The notes beneath the pieces are model-generated. The model did not search any database, had not been told where the DNA came from, and saw only the letters and a program-made list of their open reading frames with translations. The position numbers were made by a program, and so were the translations under genes. Below are positions 7,679-16,655 of a DNA stretch of 36,451 bases, piece after piece. Positions within the stretch are counted from its first letter, which is position 1; each line of letters opens with the position of its first letter. The stretch is from the NCBI RefSeq assembly GCF_002929275.1, contig NZ_PJIK01000014.1, positions 1-36,451 on the forward strand. Direction: 5' to 3'. Source of the stretch: Arthrobacter sp. ZGTC131 (GTDB lineage: Bacteria; Actinomycetota; Actinomycetes; Actinomycetales; Micrococcaceae).

Positions 7679-9018
7679 TGACACACCGCACCGCCCGCAC
7701 TCCCTCCCGGGTGACTGCCCGACGTCGGACCGGAACCTTGGAGTCCGCCCGCACCGCCGGCTGGGGTGTCGCAGCCTGCGGTGCTGTTGCTGTGCTGGCG
7801 CTGGGCGGCTGCTCCGGGTCTGCGGGTAACGCGAGGACGGCCTCGGTCGAGGCCAGCGGTGACGGCATCCTGCGGATCGGCCTGATCCTTGATAATGCCG
7901 GCCCCCAGTCGTTCCTGAACGCTGCCCAGCTGGCGGCGGCCAAACTGGCCGTCCAGGAAATCAATGCAGCCGGCGGGCACAAGGGCCAGCCGGTGCAGCT
8001 GCTGCCGGAAAACACCGATGCCGACACCGCAGCGCAGGCGAGGGAGCTCGTGAACGCCAAGGCCGACGTCGTGATCGGTCCCACCGATTCGAGCCGGGCT
8101 CCGGCTGCCATTGACGTTCTGTCCAAGGCCAAGGTCACGCTCATTTCGCCTGCGAACACTGCGGCGGGACTCAGCAAGTACAACAGCGGCGGATATTACT
8201 TCCGGACGGCCGCAGCTGACATCGCCCAGTCCGCAGTCCTCGTGAAAATGGCCAAGGACGGCGGAGCCAAGAGCCTCGCCGTGGTTTACGAGGACAGCGG
8301 CTACGGCACGGAGGTGTCCGCAGCAGTGTCCGCATCCGCAAAGAGTGCCGGCCTGGAACCGGTGACGCTTTCCGCCTTCAAACCGGGGGAGGCGCAGAAA
8401 TCCGCGGCCGCCGTCCGGGAAGCTGCGCCGGACGCCGTCGTCGTCATTGCCCGCGACGGTGCGCAGGGCGCCATTGCCGAACTGACCAACGCCGGGGTGC
8501 CGGGAAGCAAGCTCCTTCTGAGCGACGGAGCCTTCAGGCAGTACGGCTCGGGCCTGGGTTCCAAGGCGCTTGAGGGCGCACGGGCCGTGGTCCCCGGCGT
8601 CTTCCCTTCCGCACACCTGCAGGGTGAACTCGTGGCAGTGGATGCGGGCCTCAAGGACATGACATTCGCGCCGGAAACCTACGATGCCGTCAATCTTGCA
8701 GCTGTGGCGGCCGCCGTCGCGGATGACGACGCCGGCGCGTCGATCGCTGCCACGCTGATCTCCGTCTCGGGCGGATCGGCGGGCGAGGGCGAAACTGCGG
8801 CACAGCCCGGCGGGAAGCCCACGGTCTGCAAGACCTACAAGGAATGCCTGCCGGCCATCAAGGCGGGTACCGCTGTTGACTACGACGGTGAATCAGGTCC
8901 GGTCCGCTTCGATGCGAACGGCGATGTCACCGCAGCCAACTACATGGTGTTCACCTACGGGGCGGACAACAATGCCAAGCTGACCGGCAGCGAGGCCGCC
9001 GGCCGGTCCGCCGGCTGA
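7678..9018 (+). CDS. Branched-chain amino acid-type ABC substrate-binding lipoprotein (orphan)
   Basis: A 446-residue periplasmic-binding-protein type I (Peripla_BP_6, LivJ-like) lipoprotein. A long basic N-region leads to a hydrophobic stretch and lipobox LGGC with Cys45 as the lipid site. The two-lobed domain starts LRIGLILDNAGPQ and includes AAAKLAVQEINAAGG, VVIGPTDSSRAPAAID and VYEDSGYGTEV. A 60-residue insertion near 360-410 carries two cysteines (TVCKTYKECL) that could form a disulfide, as seen in Leu/Ile/Val-type receptors. No permease or ATPase gene is near it, so it may serve a distant transporter or act as a sensor. Its GTG overlaps the csp stop by one base. Confidence 0.88.
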   Translation: MTHRTARTPSRVTARRRTGTLESARTAGWGVAACGAVAVLALGGCSGSAGNARTASVEASGDGILRIGLILDNAGPQSFLNAAQLAAAKLAVQEINAAGGHKGQPVQLLPENTDADTAAQARELVNAKADVVIGPTDSSRAPAAIDVLSKAKVTLISPANTAAGLSKYNSGGYYFRTAAADIAQSAVLVKMAKDGGAKSLAVVYEDSGYGTEVSAAVSASAKSAGLEPVTLSAFKPGEAQKSAAAVREAAPDAVVVIARDGAQGAIAELTNAGVPGSKLLLSDGAFRQYGSGLGSKALEGARAVVPGVFPSAHLQGELVAVDAGLKDMTFAPETYDAVNLAAVAAAVADDDAGASIAATLISVSGGSAGEGETAAQPGGKPTVCKTYKECLPAIKAGTAVDYDGESGPVRFDANGDVTAANYMVFTYGADNNAKLTGSEAAGRSAG

Positions 9019-9046
9019 TCGCTGGGAGCGAATTGCGTGCCGCAGT

Positions 9047-9065
9047 TGCCGCGTTTTCCGCGGCA
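9047..9065 (+). terminator. Possible hairpin terminator after the lipoprotein gene
   Basis: TGCCGCG and CGCGGCA (9047-9053, 9059-9065) form a seven-pair stem around a TTTTC loop, 29 bases after the stop. No uridine tract follows, so termination is uncertain. Confidence 0.4.
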
Positions 9066-9069
9066 TCTG

Positions 9070-9096
9070 CTTGCACTCTCCACGGGGGAGTGCTAA
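9070..9096 (+). promoter_or_regulatory. CIRCE operator 1 (HrcA site) for groEL
   Basis: CTTGCACTC, nine bases, then GAGTGCTAA. The right arm is the exact CIRCE arm and the left arm matches seven of nine positions of TTAGCACTC. HrcA represses chaperonin genes through this element and is released on heat shock. Confidence 0.85.
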
Positions 9097-9099
9097 TTA
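9071..9099 (+). promoter_or_regulatory. Predicted groEL promoter embedded in CIRCE 1
   Basis: TTGCAC (9071-9076) and TAATTA (9094-9099) are 17 bases apart. The -35 lies in the left CIRCE arm and the -10 begins in the right arm, so repressor and polymerase would compete directly. Transcription would start near 9106, inside CIRCE 2. Confidence 0.6.
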
Positions 9100-9103
9100 T
9101 TGA

Positions 9104-9130
9104 TTAGCACTCTTACGTATCGACTGCTAA
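9104..9130 (+). promoter_or_regulatory. CIRCE operator 2 (HrcA site) for groEL
   Basis: TTAGCACTC, nine bases, then GACTGCTAA. The left arm is exact and the right arm has one mismatch. It is seven bases downstream of the first element, on the same face region of the promoter and in the 5' leader. Confidence 0.85.
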
Positions 9131-10936
<1,806 letters not shown>

Positions 10937-10969
10937 CCCCCTGCCTTCCAGCTAGCGAACAACGCTCTT

Positions 10970-11016
10970 AAGATCGGCGGCGGTCCCACCTTCGGGTGTG
11001 GCCGCCGCCGGTCTTT
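10970..11016 (+). terminator. Strong intrinsic terminator after groEL
   Basis: An AAGATCGGCGGCGG arm pairs with CCGCCGCCGGTCTT (one G-T), with an inner CCCACC-TTCG-GGTG(T)GG extension, giving a roughly 20-pair hairpin closed by a UUCG tetraloop and ending in CTTT. It begins 33 bases after the groEL stop. Confidence 0.85.
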
Positions 11017-11094
11017 AACGGCGTGCGTCCCTTGGCCTGTGGGTCCTTGAGGCGTACGGACGGCAGTGTCGGTGGTGTCTGGCAGGATTGATCC

Positions 11095-12231
11095 GTGACG
11101 ATTACAGCAGCGGCCGACGGTTCGGCTTTAGGAAATCCCGGCCCGGCCGGATGGGCCTGGTACGTAAACGACGATTGCTGGCGCGCCGGAGGGTGGCCGC
11201 ACGGCACGAACAACCAGGGTGAGCTGATGGCGGTCCTGGATCTCTTCCGCTCAACAGCGCACATTCCGCAGGAGGACCTGCGGATTCTCTGCGACAGCCA
11301 GTACGTGATCAATTCCGTGACCAAGTGGATGCCCGGCTGGAAGCGCAAAGGGTGGCGGAAAGCCGACGGCAAGCCCGTCCTCAACGTCGACATCCTCAAG
11401 GACATCGACCGGGAACTGGCGGGCCGGAAATACACCTTCGAGTGGGTCAAGGGCCACGCGGGCCATGACCTGAACGAGGCGGCCGACGAACGCGCCCGTG
11501 CCGTTGCGGTGGCATACCAGCAGGGCGTGGCTGCCCGCTCCGGGCCCGGCTTCCGCGGTGCTGCCGCCGGGGTCCGGGAACCGGAAGCCAGGGGCGCCGC
11601 GGCCGCTGCCCGGGATTCTTCCCCGGAATCCGACGGAGCGGACGAGCTGGACCTGTTCGGCGGCATGGACAGCGCCCGCATTGATGCCGCCGGACTGGCC
11701 AGCAGCGCGTCTGGGAGCAGTGGACGGCCAAGCAGCGGGCCTGGCAACAACGGACGGCCAAGCAGCGGGTCTGGCGGCAACGGACCGGGCAGCAACGGAC
11801 GGGGCAGCAACGGAGCGGGCGCCTTCAGCGAGCCGGACCTGTTCAGCGAACTGGGCACGGATGTTCTTGCCCCCACCCGGGCTGGCGGTCCCCGCGCGGA
11901 AGAAATCGTTGAAGCGCTGGAACGCGAGCTCCTTCGCCCCGACGTGCGCAGCGACATAGGGCGGACCGGTGTTCTGCTGCATCCCGACTTCGTGGAAATC
12001 GGCAGCGCCGGGCGGATCTGGACCCGGGACGCGATGATGATGTCCCTCGAGGAAAGCCCGGGAGGCCCGATCGACCTGGACGTGCTCGGTGCCGACCGCA
12101 TCGGCTCGGACACGATCCTGCTGACCTACCGGAGCTACTCACGCTCCGGCACTGCCCTCCGGAGCTCCCTGTGGGTCCTGGACGGCGCACAATGGCGGCT
12201 CCGTTTCCACCAAAGCACGCCGGAGGTCTGA
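11095..12231 (+). CDS. Ribonuclease HI fused to a C-terminal NTF2-like (DUF4440) domain
   Basis: A 378-residue two-domain protein. Residues 1-140 are a complete type 1 RNase H with active-site residues Asp8 (DGSALGNPGPAGW), Glu43 (NNQGELMAV), Asp67 (CDSQYV), His121 (KGHAGH) and Asp131 (ADERAR), so it should cut the RNA strand of RNA-DNA hybrids. Residues about 141-258 are a low-complexity Ala/Gly/Ser/Asn linker with imperfect repeats. Residues about 260-378 (EEIVEALERELLRPDVR to WVLDGAQWRLRFHQSTPEV) read as a DUF4440/SnoaL-like NTF2 fold, whose role here is unknown. The GTG at 11095 gives the canonical RNase H start. It lies between the groEL terminator and the convergent WXG100 gene. Confidence 0.88.
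   Translation: MTITAAADGSALGNPGPAGWAWYVNDDCWRAGGWPHGTNNQGELMAVLDLFRSTAHIPQEDLRILCDSQYVINSVTKWMPGWKRKGWRKADGKPVLNVDILKDIDRELAGRKYTFEWVKGHAGHDLNEAADERARAVAVAYQQGVAARSGPGFRGAAAGVREPEARGAAAAARDSSPESDGADELDLFGGMDSARIDAAGLASSASGSSGRPSSGPGNNGRPSSGSGGNGPGSNGRGSNGAGAFSEPDLFSELGTDVLAPTRAGGPRAEEIVEALERELLRPDVRSDIGRTGVLLHPDFVEIGSAGRIWTRDAMMMSLEESPGGPIDLDVLGADRIGSDTILLTYRSYSRSGTALRSSLWVLDGAQWRLRFHQSTPEV
11712..11822 (+). repeat. Imperfect repeats coding the RNase H linker
   Basis: Units of the type GGACGGCCAAGCAGCGGG followed by TCTGGC or CCTGGC and AACGGA recur, giving a Gly/Ser/Asn/Arg-rich peptide with several Ser-Asn-Gly or Asn-Asn-Gly steps. Copies are diverged and irregular in length but keep the frame. 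Confidence 0.7.
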
Positions 12232-12255
12232 CACAGGCTACCGGCCTCCGGGACG

Positions 12256-12543
12256 CTAGCTGAAGCGCTGGGCGTTGCCCTGTTCCGCCTGAGCGTATGT
12301 GGCCGCGGCGGAGGACAATGCCAGGTTGATGGACGCCAGCGAAGCCTCCACCTTGCCCTGCGTCAGCGTCCATTCGGTGACGAGTGCCTGGAAGTTGGTG
12401 GCGGCCGAGCCGCGCCAAGTGGCCTGGAGCTCGTCCAGGCCATGCTTCATGGCCTGGACATCGGCGCTGATGCGGTCAACGGTTGCCTTGACGTTGGCTG
12501 ACTTCATCTCGAGGAGTTCGGTATCGACGGAAATGATGCTCAT
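12256..12543 (-). CDS. WXG100 family (ESAT-6-like) protein, orphan
   Basis: A 95-residue, mostly helical protein with the Trp-X-Gly turn at W43-R44-G45 (LQATWRGSAATNF) between two predicted helices, the size and layout of EsxA/ESAT-6-like substrates of type VII secretion. A C-terminal YxxxD/E export signal is not clear: the tail reads ATYAQAEQGNAQRFS, in which Y-AQA-E fits YxxxE. No EccC-type ATPase, EccD, partner WXG gene or toxin is nearby, so it must rely on a secretion system elsewhere. It ends 24 bases from the convergent RNase H gene. Confidence 0.88.
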   Translation of the reverse strand: MSIISVDTELLEMKSANVKATVDRISADVQAMKHGLDELQATWRGSAATNFQALVTEWTLTQGKVEASLASINLALSSAAATYAQAEQGNAQRFS

Positions 12544-12628
12544 TGCTGTGGCCTCTCGACGTTATGCGGGACTCCAATGTGGTCCGCTGAGCCGAGCCTA
12601 TGAAATCAGCCGCAGCAGGCGCGACGGG

Positions 12629-14218
12629 TCAGTTCCTGTATGTGGATAACCCGGCCTGGCTGCTGTCGCCGCCGCTGCCGTCGCCGTCCCGCCCATCGGC
12701 AGCGCTGTCGCCGGCCTGGTGGTCAGTGCCGCCGTCGGAATTCCTGTCCAGGCGCTGGCTTCCGGAGACGCCTCGGTGCCCTTCCTGGGCATCATTGCGG
12801 GCCGGCAGACTGACGATCAGCGTTGCGCCGCCGCCCTCGGTGGTGTCCACGCGGACAGATCCGCCGTGCGAACCCACGATGGCTGCCACGATAGCCAGGC
12901 CCAGCCCGCTGCCGCCCGTGTCCCTGGTGCGGGACGTATCTGACCGGTAGAAGCGCTCGAAGACTTTAGGCGCTTCGCTGTCCGGAATGCCGGGGCCGTG
13001 GTCCCGGACTTCGAGGACCGAGTGCAGTGAACCGTCCTTGCCTGCACGCATGCCCACCGCGAGTTCGATCGGCGTGCCCGCCGGTGTGTACCGTAAAGCG
13101 TTGCCCACGAGGTTGCCCACCACCTGGCGGAGCTTCGCTTCGTCGCCGAGCACGGGCGCGGGCTGCGCGCGGCTTCCCTTCAGGCCCGTCAGGGTGATCG
13201 TGCGGTTGGGGTCGCTGGCCTGGGTGTCCACCACGGCGTCGTGGGCGAGCAGCTGAAGGTCGACGGGCTTCTGCTGCAGCGGCCGCTGCTCATCGAGCCG
13301 TGCCAGCAGGAGCAGGTCCTCCACCATAGAGCCCATGCGCTTGGCTTCGCTCTCGATGCGGCCCATGGCGTTGGTGATCTCCTCGGGGGACTCCAAGGCG
13401 CCATGCCGGTAGAGCTCCGAGTAGCCCCTGATGGTCACGAGCGGAGTGCGCAGTTCGTGTGAGGCGTCTGCAGCGAACCGCCGCATGCGGTCCTCGGAGG
13501 CCATCCGTGCCGCGAACGCGGCCTCGATGTGGGCGAGCATGGCGTTCAGTGACCGTCCGAGGCGGCCCACTTCCGTGTCCGGATTCTCCACAGCCACGCG
13601 GCGCGACAGGTCACCGGCCGCAATGGCGGCCGCGGTCTTCTCCACCCGGGCCAGCGGACGGAAGGATCTGGTCACTGTCCACGAGGCGATGAAGAAGGCG
13701 AGGATCAGCGTCAGCAGCCCAACGCCCACCACCACCAGCGTGGCGTGGCCCAGAACTTCCTCCACCGTGGAGAGGGGCAGGCCGATAACCACCACGGCCC
13801 GCTGCTGGTTGCTGTCAACGATGCTGACGGCAACCACACGCCAGTTTTCGTCGTCGGTGCCGCGGACCTGATAGGGCTCGAAGCCGCGCTGGCGAGCCTG
13901 ATCCACGGTGATGGAATCGATGTCCGGGCGCGGGTCCTTGTTGTCGCTGAGGACCCGCCCTGCGGCTCCCGGATAGTAGACGACCACCGAGTAATCGGTG
14001 GGGACGCTGGTGTTGGGCATGGCGATTTGGCTAAAGGACCGCTCCTGCTCGGCGGACGCGACGGCGGCCTTCAGTTTGTCGTCCACCTGGCCTTCGAGGT
14101 AGCTCCGCAGCAGGGTCAGGGTGCCCGCCCCCGTGACAGCCAGGGCCACGAGCATGACGGCCATCATGATCGCTACCAGTTGCGACCGGAGTGTGGCGGA
14201 CTTCCAACGTTCCAGCAA
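12629..14218 (-). CDS. Two-component sensor histidine kinase
   Basis: A 529-residue membrane kinase. Residues about 12-37 and 158-180 are membrane segments flanking an extracytoplasmic sensor of about 115 residues. A HAMP linker follows (FRPLARVEKTAAAIAAGDL), then HisKA with phospho-accepting His254 in FAADASHELRTPL, and HATPase_c with N box NLVGNALRYTP, G1 DHGPGIPD, F box VFERFYR and G2 GGSGLGLAI. The last 45 residues form an Asp/Gly/Ser-rich tail not part of the fold. It resembles the TrcS/PhoR/TcyR class of actinobacterial kinases; the stimulus is unknown. It starts with TTG two bases after the response regulator stop, so the pair is one transcript. Confidence 0.92.
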   Translation of the reverse strand: MLERWKSATLRSQLVAIMMAVMLVALAVTGAGTLTLLRSYLEGQVDDKLKAAVASAEQERSFSQIAMPNTSVPTDYSVVVYYPGAAGRVLSDNKDPRPDIDSITVDQARQRGFEPYQVRGTDDENWRVVAVSIVDSNQQRAVVVIGLPLSTVEEVLGHATLVVVGVGLLTLILAFFIASWTVTRSFRPLARVEKTAAAIAAGDLSRRVAVENPDTEVGRLGRSLNAMLAHIEAAFAARMASEDRMRRFAADASHELRTPLVTIRGYSELYRHGALESPEEITNAMGRIESEAKRMGSMVEDLLLLARLDEQRPLQQKPVDLQLLAHDAVVDTQASDPNRTITLTGLKGSRAQPAPVLGDEAKLRQVVGNLVGNALRYTPAGTPIELAVGMRAGKDGSLHSVLEVRDHGPGIPDSEAPKVFERFYRSDTSRTRDTGGSGLGLAIVAAIVGSHGGSVRVDTTEGGGATLIVSLPARNDAQEGHRGVSGSQRLDRNSDGGTDHQAGDSAADGRDGDGSGGDSSQAGLSTYRN

Positions 14219-14220
14219 GG

Positions 14221-14943
14221 TCAGCGCTTTTCTGCTGTCCGCAGCACGTAGCCGACGCCGCGTTTGGTCTGGATCAGGGCCGGGGCGTCGGGATCGATGT
14301 CCACTTTGCGCCGCAGGTACGAGATGTAGGACTCCACGATCGAGGCATCACCGTTGAAGTCGTACTCCCAGACATGGTCCAGGATCTGTGCCTTGGAGAG
14401 CACCCGGTTCGGATTGAGCATCAGGTACCTCAGGAGCTTGAACTCGGTGGGCGACAGCTCAATGACGGTTCCGCCGCGGCGCACCTCGTGGGCGTCGTCG
14501 TCGAGTTCGAGGTCGTCGACGCGGATGACTGCCTCGTCGTCGTCCAGCAGCGGCTGGGTGCGGCGCAGCACTGCGCGGATGCGTGCCACAACTTCATCGA
14601 GGCTGAACGGCTTGGTGACGTAGTCGTCGCCGCCGACGGTCAGCCCGGTGACCTTGTCTTCGGTGTCGTCCTTGGCGGTGAGGAACAGGACGGGGAAGTG
14701 CTTGCCCGAAGCGCGAAGCCGCCGGGTGACGGTGAAGCCGTCCATGTCCGGAAGCATGACGTCCAGCACGGCGAGGTCCGGGGTGTGGGCTTCCGCGGCA
14801 GCCAGGGCCTCCCGCCCATTGCCGGCCGAAACGACTTCGAACCCGGCGAAGCGCAGCGACGTGGAGAGGAGCTCGCGGATGTTCGGCTCGTCATCGACCA
14901 CGAGGAGCTTGGCTTCGGCACCGTTCTTTTTCATATCTCCCAT
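14221..14943 (-). CDS. OmpR/PhoB-family response regulator
   Basis: A 240-residue DNA-binding response regulator. The receiver domain has the acidic pocket (VVDDE at 15-19), phosphorylatable Asp61 in AVLDVMLPDMDGF, and the conserved Thr/Lys in FLTAKDD and YVTKPF. The winged-helix output domain ends RTQTKRG-like with IQTKRGVGYVLRTAEKR. It resembles TrcR/PhoP of mycobacteria. The first ATG (14943) has GGGAG four bases upstream, but that sequence is also the right arm of a CTCCCAG/CTGGGAG inverted repeat; a second ATG three codons later is possible. It is translated just before its kinase. Confidence 0.93.
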   Translation of the reverse strand: MGDMKKNGAEAKLLVVDDEPNIRELLSTSLRFAGFEVVSAGNGREALAAAEAHTPDLAVLDVMLPDMDGFTVTRRLRASGKHFPVLFLTAKDDTEDKVTGLTVGGDDYVTKPFSLDEVVARIRAVLRRTQPLLDDDEAVIRVDDLELDDDAHEVRRGGTVIELSPTEFKLLRYLMLNPNRVLSKAQILDHVWEYDFNGDASIVESYISYLRRKVDIDPDAPALIQTKRGVGYVLRTAEKR

Positions 14944-14948
14944 GATGC

Positions 14949-14965
14949 TCCCAGAATCTGGGAGT
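14949..14965 (-). promoter_or_regulatory. Inverted repeat overlapping the response regulator ribosome binding site
   Basis: CTCCCAG-AAT-CTGGGAG (plus strand) is a perfect seven-pair inverted repeat that ends five bases before the start codon on the minus strand. In RNA it would bury the GGGAG ribosome binding site; as DNA it could be an autoregulatory operator. Confidence 0.5.
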
Positions 14966-14995
14966 TTTCTGGATGAAAGTTGTGTGTTGCTTGGG

Positions 14996-16642
14996 CTAGC
15001 CCGTCTTGCCCACGTCCTTGGCGTCCATGATCCGGTACGCGTAGCCCTGCTCCGCGAGGAACCGCTGCCGCTTGGCAGCGAAATCCTGGTCCAGGGTGTC
15101 CCTGGCCACCAGCGAGTAGAAGCGTGCCGCGCGGCCGTCCTGTTTGGGACGCAGCAGCCGGCCGAGCCGCTGGGCTTCCTCCTGCCGGGACCCGAAGGAG
15201 CCGGAGACCTGGATCGCGACCGATGCCTCCGGGAGGTCGATGGAAAAGTTGGCCACCTTGGACACGACGAGGGTCTGCACTTCGCCCGCCCGGAAGGCGT
15301 CGAAGAGCTTCTGGCGCTCCTTTACCGTGGTTTCGCCCTTGATGACCGGGGCGTCCAGGCGCTCACCCAGCTCATCCAGTTGGTCGATGTACTGTCCGAT
15401 CACGAGCACCTGCTCGCCGCGGTGCCGTTCCACCAGCTGCTCCGCCACCAGGGTTTTGGTCTCGGACGTGGCGCAGAGCCGGTACTTGTCGGCGTCGTCG
15501 GCCATGGCGTACGCCACGCGTTCGTCCCGCGGAAGGTCCACGCGCACCTCCACGCAGTCCGCGGGCGCGATGTAGCCCTGGGCTTCGATGTCCTTCCACG
15601 GGGCGTCGTACCGTTTGGGTCCGATCAGGCTAAAGACCTCGCCCTCCCTGCCGTCCTCGCGTACCAGCGTTGCCGTGAGGCCCAGCCGGCGGCGGGCCTG
15701 GAGGTCTGCGGTCATCCGGAAGATCGGTGCGGGAAGCAGGTGGACCTCGTCGTAGATGATCAGGCCCCAGTCGTTGCCGTCCACGAGCTCAAGGTGCGGG
15801 TACAGGCCGCCGCGCTTCGTCGTGAGGACCTGGTACGTGGCGATCGTCACCGGCCGGACTTCCTTGACGGCACCGGAGTATTCCCCAATTTCATCCTCGG
15901 TCAGCGAGGTCCGCTTGAGCAGTTCGTCTTTCCACTGCCTGGCCGAGACGGTGTTGGTCACGAGGATCAGCGTCGTCGTGGAGCTCGTGGCCATCGCCGC
16001 GGCTCCCACCAGGGTCTTACCCGCGCCGCAGGGCAGCACCACAACGCCGCTGCCGCCCGCCCAGAAGTTCTCGGTGGCCAGCCGCTGGTAGGGCCGCAGC
16101 TGCCAGCCGGACTCGTTGAGCATGATCGGGTGGGGCGTGCCGTCCACATATCCGGCCAGGTCCTCTGCAGGCCAGCCGATCTTCAGCAGCAGCTGTTTGA
16201 GCTGACCGCGCTGGGAGGAGTGGACCACCACAGTCTCGCCGTCGATGCGGGGACCGAGCAGCGGCTGGATTTTCTTGGCCCTGCTGACCTCTTCCAGCAC
16301 GGGGTAATCATTGGTGCGCATGACGAGCCCGTGCTGCGGATCCTTCTCCAGCCTGAGCCGCCCGTAGCGGGACATGGTTTCCTCGATGTCAATCAGCAAC
16401 GAATGCGGGACCGGGAAACGGGAGTACTTGAGCAGGGTGTCGAGCACTTTCTCGGCGTCCAGGCCGGCCGCCCTGGCATTCCAGAGCCCCAGGGGCGTCA
16501 GCCGGTAGCTGTGCACGTGTTCGGGCGCACGCTCCAGTTCAGCGAAGGCGGCGATGGCGTGCCGGGCCTCGGTGGCCTGCTCGTGGTCGACTTCCAGGAG
16601 GATGGTCTTGTCGCTCTGGACAATCAGCGGGCCGTCATTCAC
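14996..16642 (-). CDS. Bacterial XPB-type DNA helicase (ERCC3-like, SF2)
   Basis: A 548-residue superfamily 2 helicase closely matching mycobacterial XPB (Rv0861c as recalled). The N-terminal damage-recognition-like region starts VNDGPLIVQSDKTILLEVDH. Walker A is LPCGAGKTL (Lys209), Walker B is DEVH (298-301), the RED motif is VREDGREGEVFSLIG, and motif VI is EEAQRLGRLLRP. Such enzymes unwind DNA 3' to 5' and are implicated in DNA repair. The frame continues to 16756, but the GTG at 16642 gives the family start and lies 13 bases after the stop of the Helicase_C_3 gene, with which it would be co-transcribed. Confidence 0.95.
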   Translation of the reverse strand: MNDGPLIVQSDKTILLEVDHEQATEARHAIAAFAELERAPEHVHSYRLTPLGLWNARAAGLDAEKVLDTLLKYSRFPVPHSLLIDIEETMSRYGRLRLEKDPQHGLVMRTNDYPVLEEVSRAKKIQPLLGPRIDGETVVVHSSQRGQLKQLLLKIGWPAEDLAGYVDGTPHPIMLNESGWQLRPYQRLATENFWAGGSGVVVLPCGAGKTLVGAAAMATSSTTTLILVTNTVSARQWKDELLKRTSLTEDEIGEYSGAVKEVRPVTIATYQVLTTKRGGLYPHLELVDGNDWGLIIYDEVHLLPAPIFRMTADLQARRRLGLTATLVREDGREGEVFSLIGPKRYDAPWKDIEAQGYIAPADCVEVRVDLPRDERVAYAMADDADKYRLCATSETKTLVAEQLVERHRGEQVLVIGQYIDQLDELGERLDAPVIKGETTVKERQKLFDAFRAGEVQTLVVSKVANFSIDLPEASVAIQVSGSFGSRQEEAQRLGRLLRPKQDGRAARFYSLVARDTLDQDFAAKRQRFLAEQGYAYRIMDAKDVGKTG

Positions 16643-16655
16643 GCTGCGAAAACCT

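Noticed and set aside
12256-14943. WXG100 gene and two-component system considered as a secretion or toxin locus
   Set aside because: No ATPase, polymorphic toxin, immunity gene or membrane component is present, so a system call is not supported.
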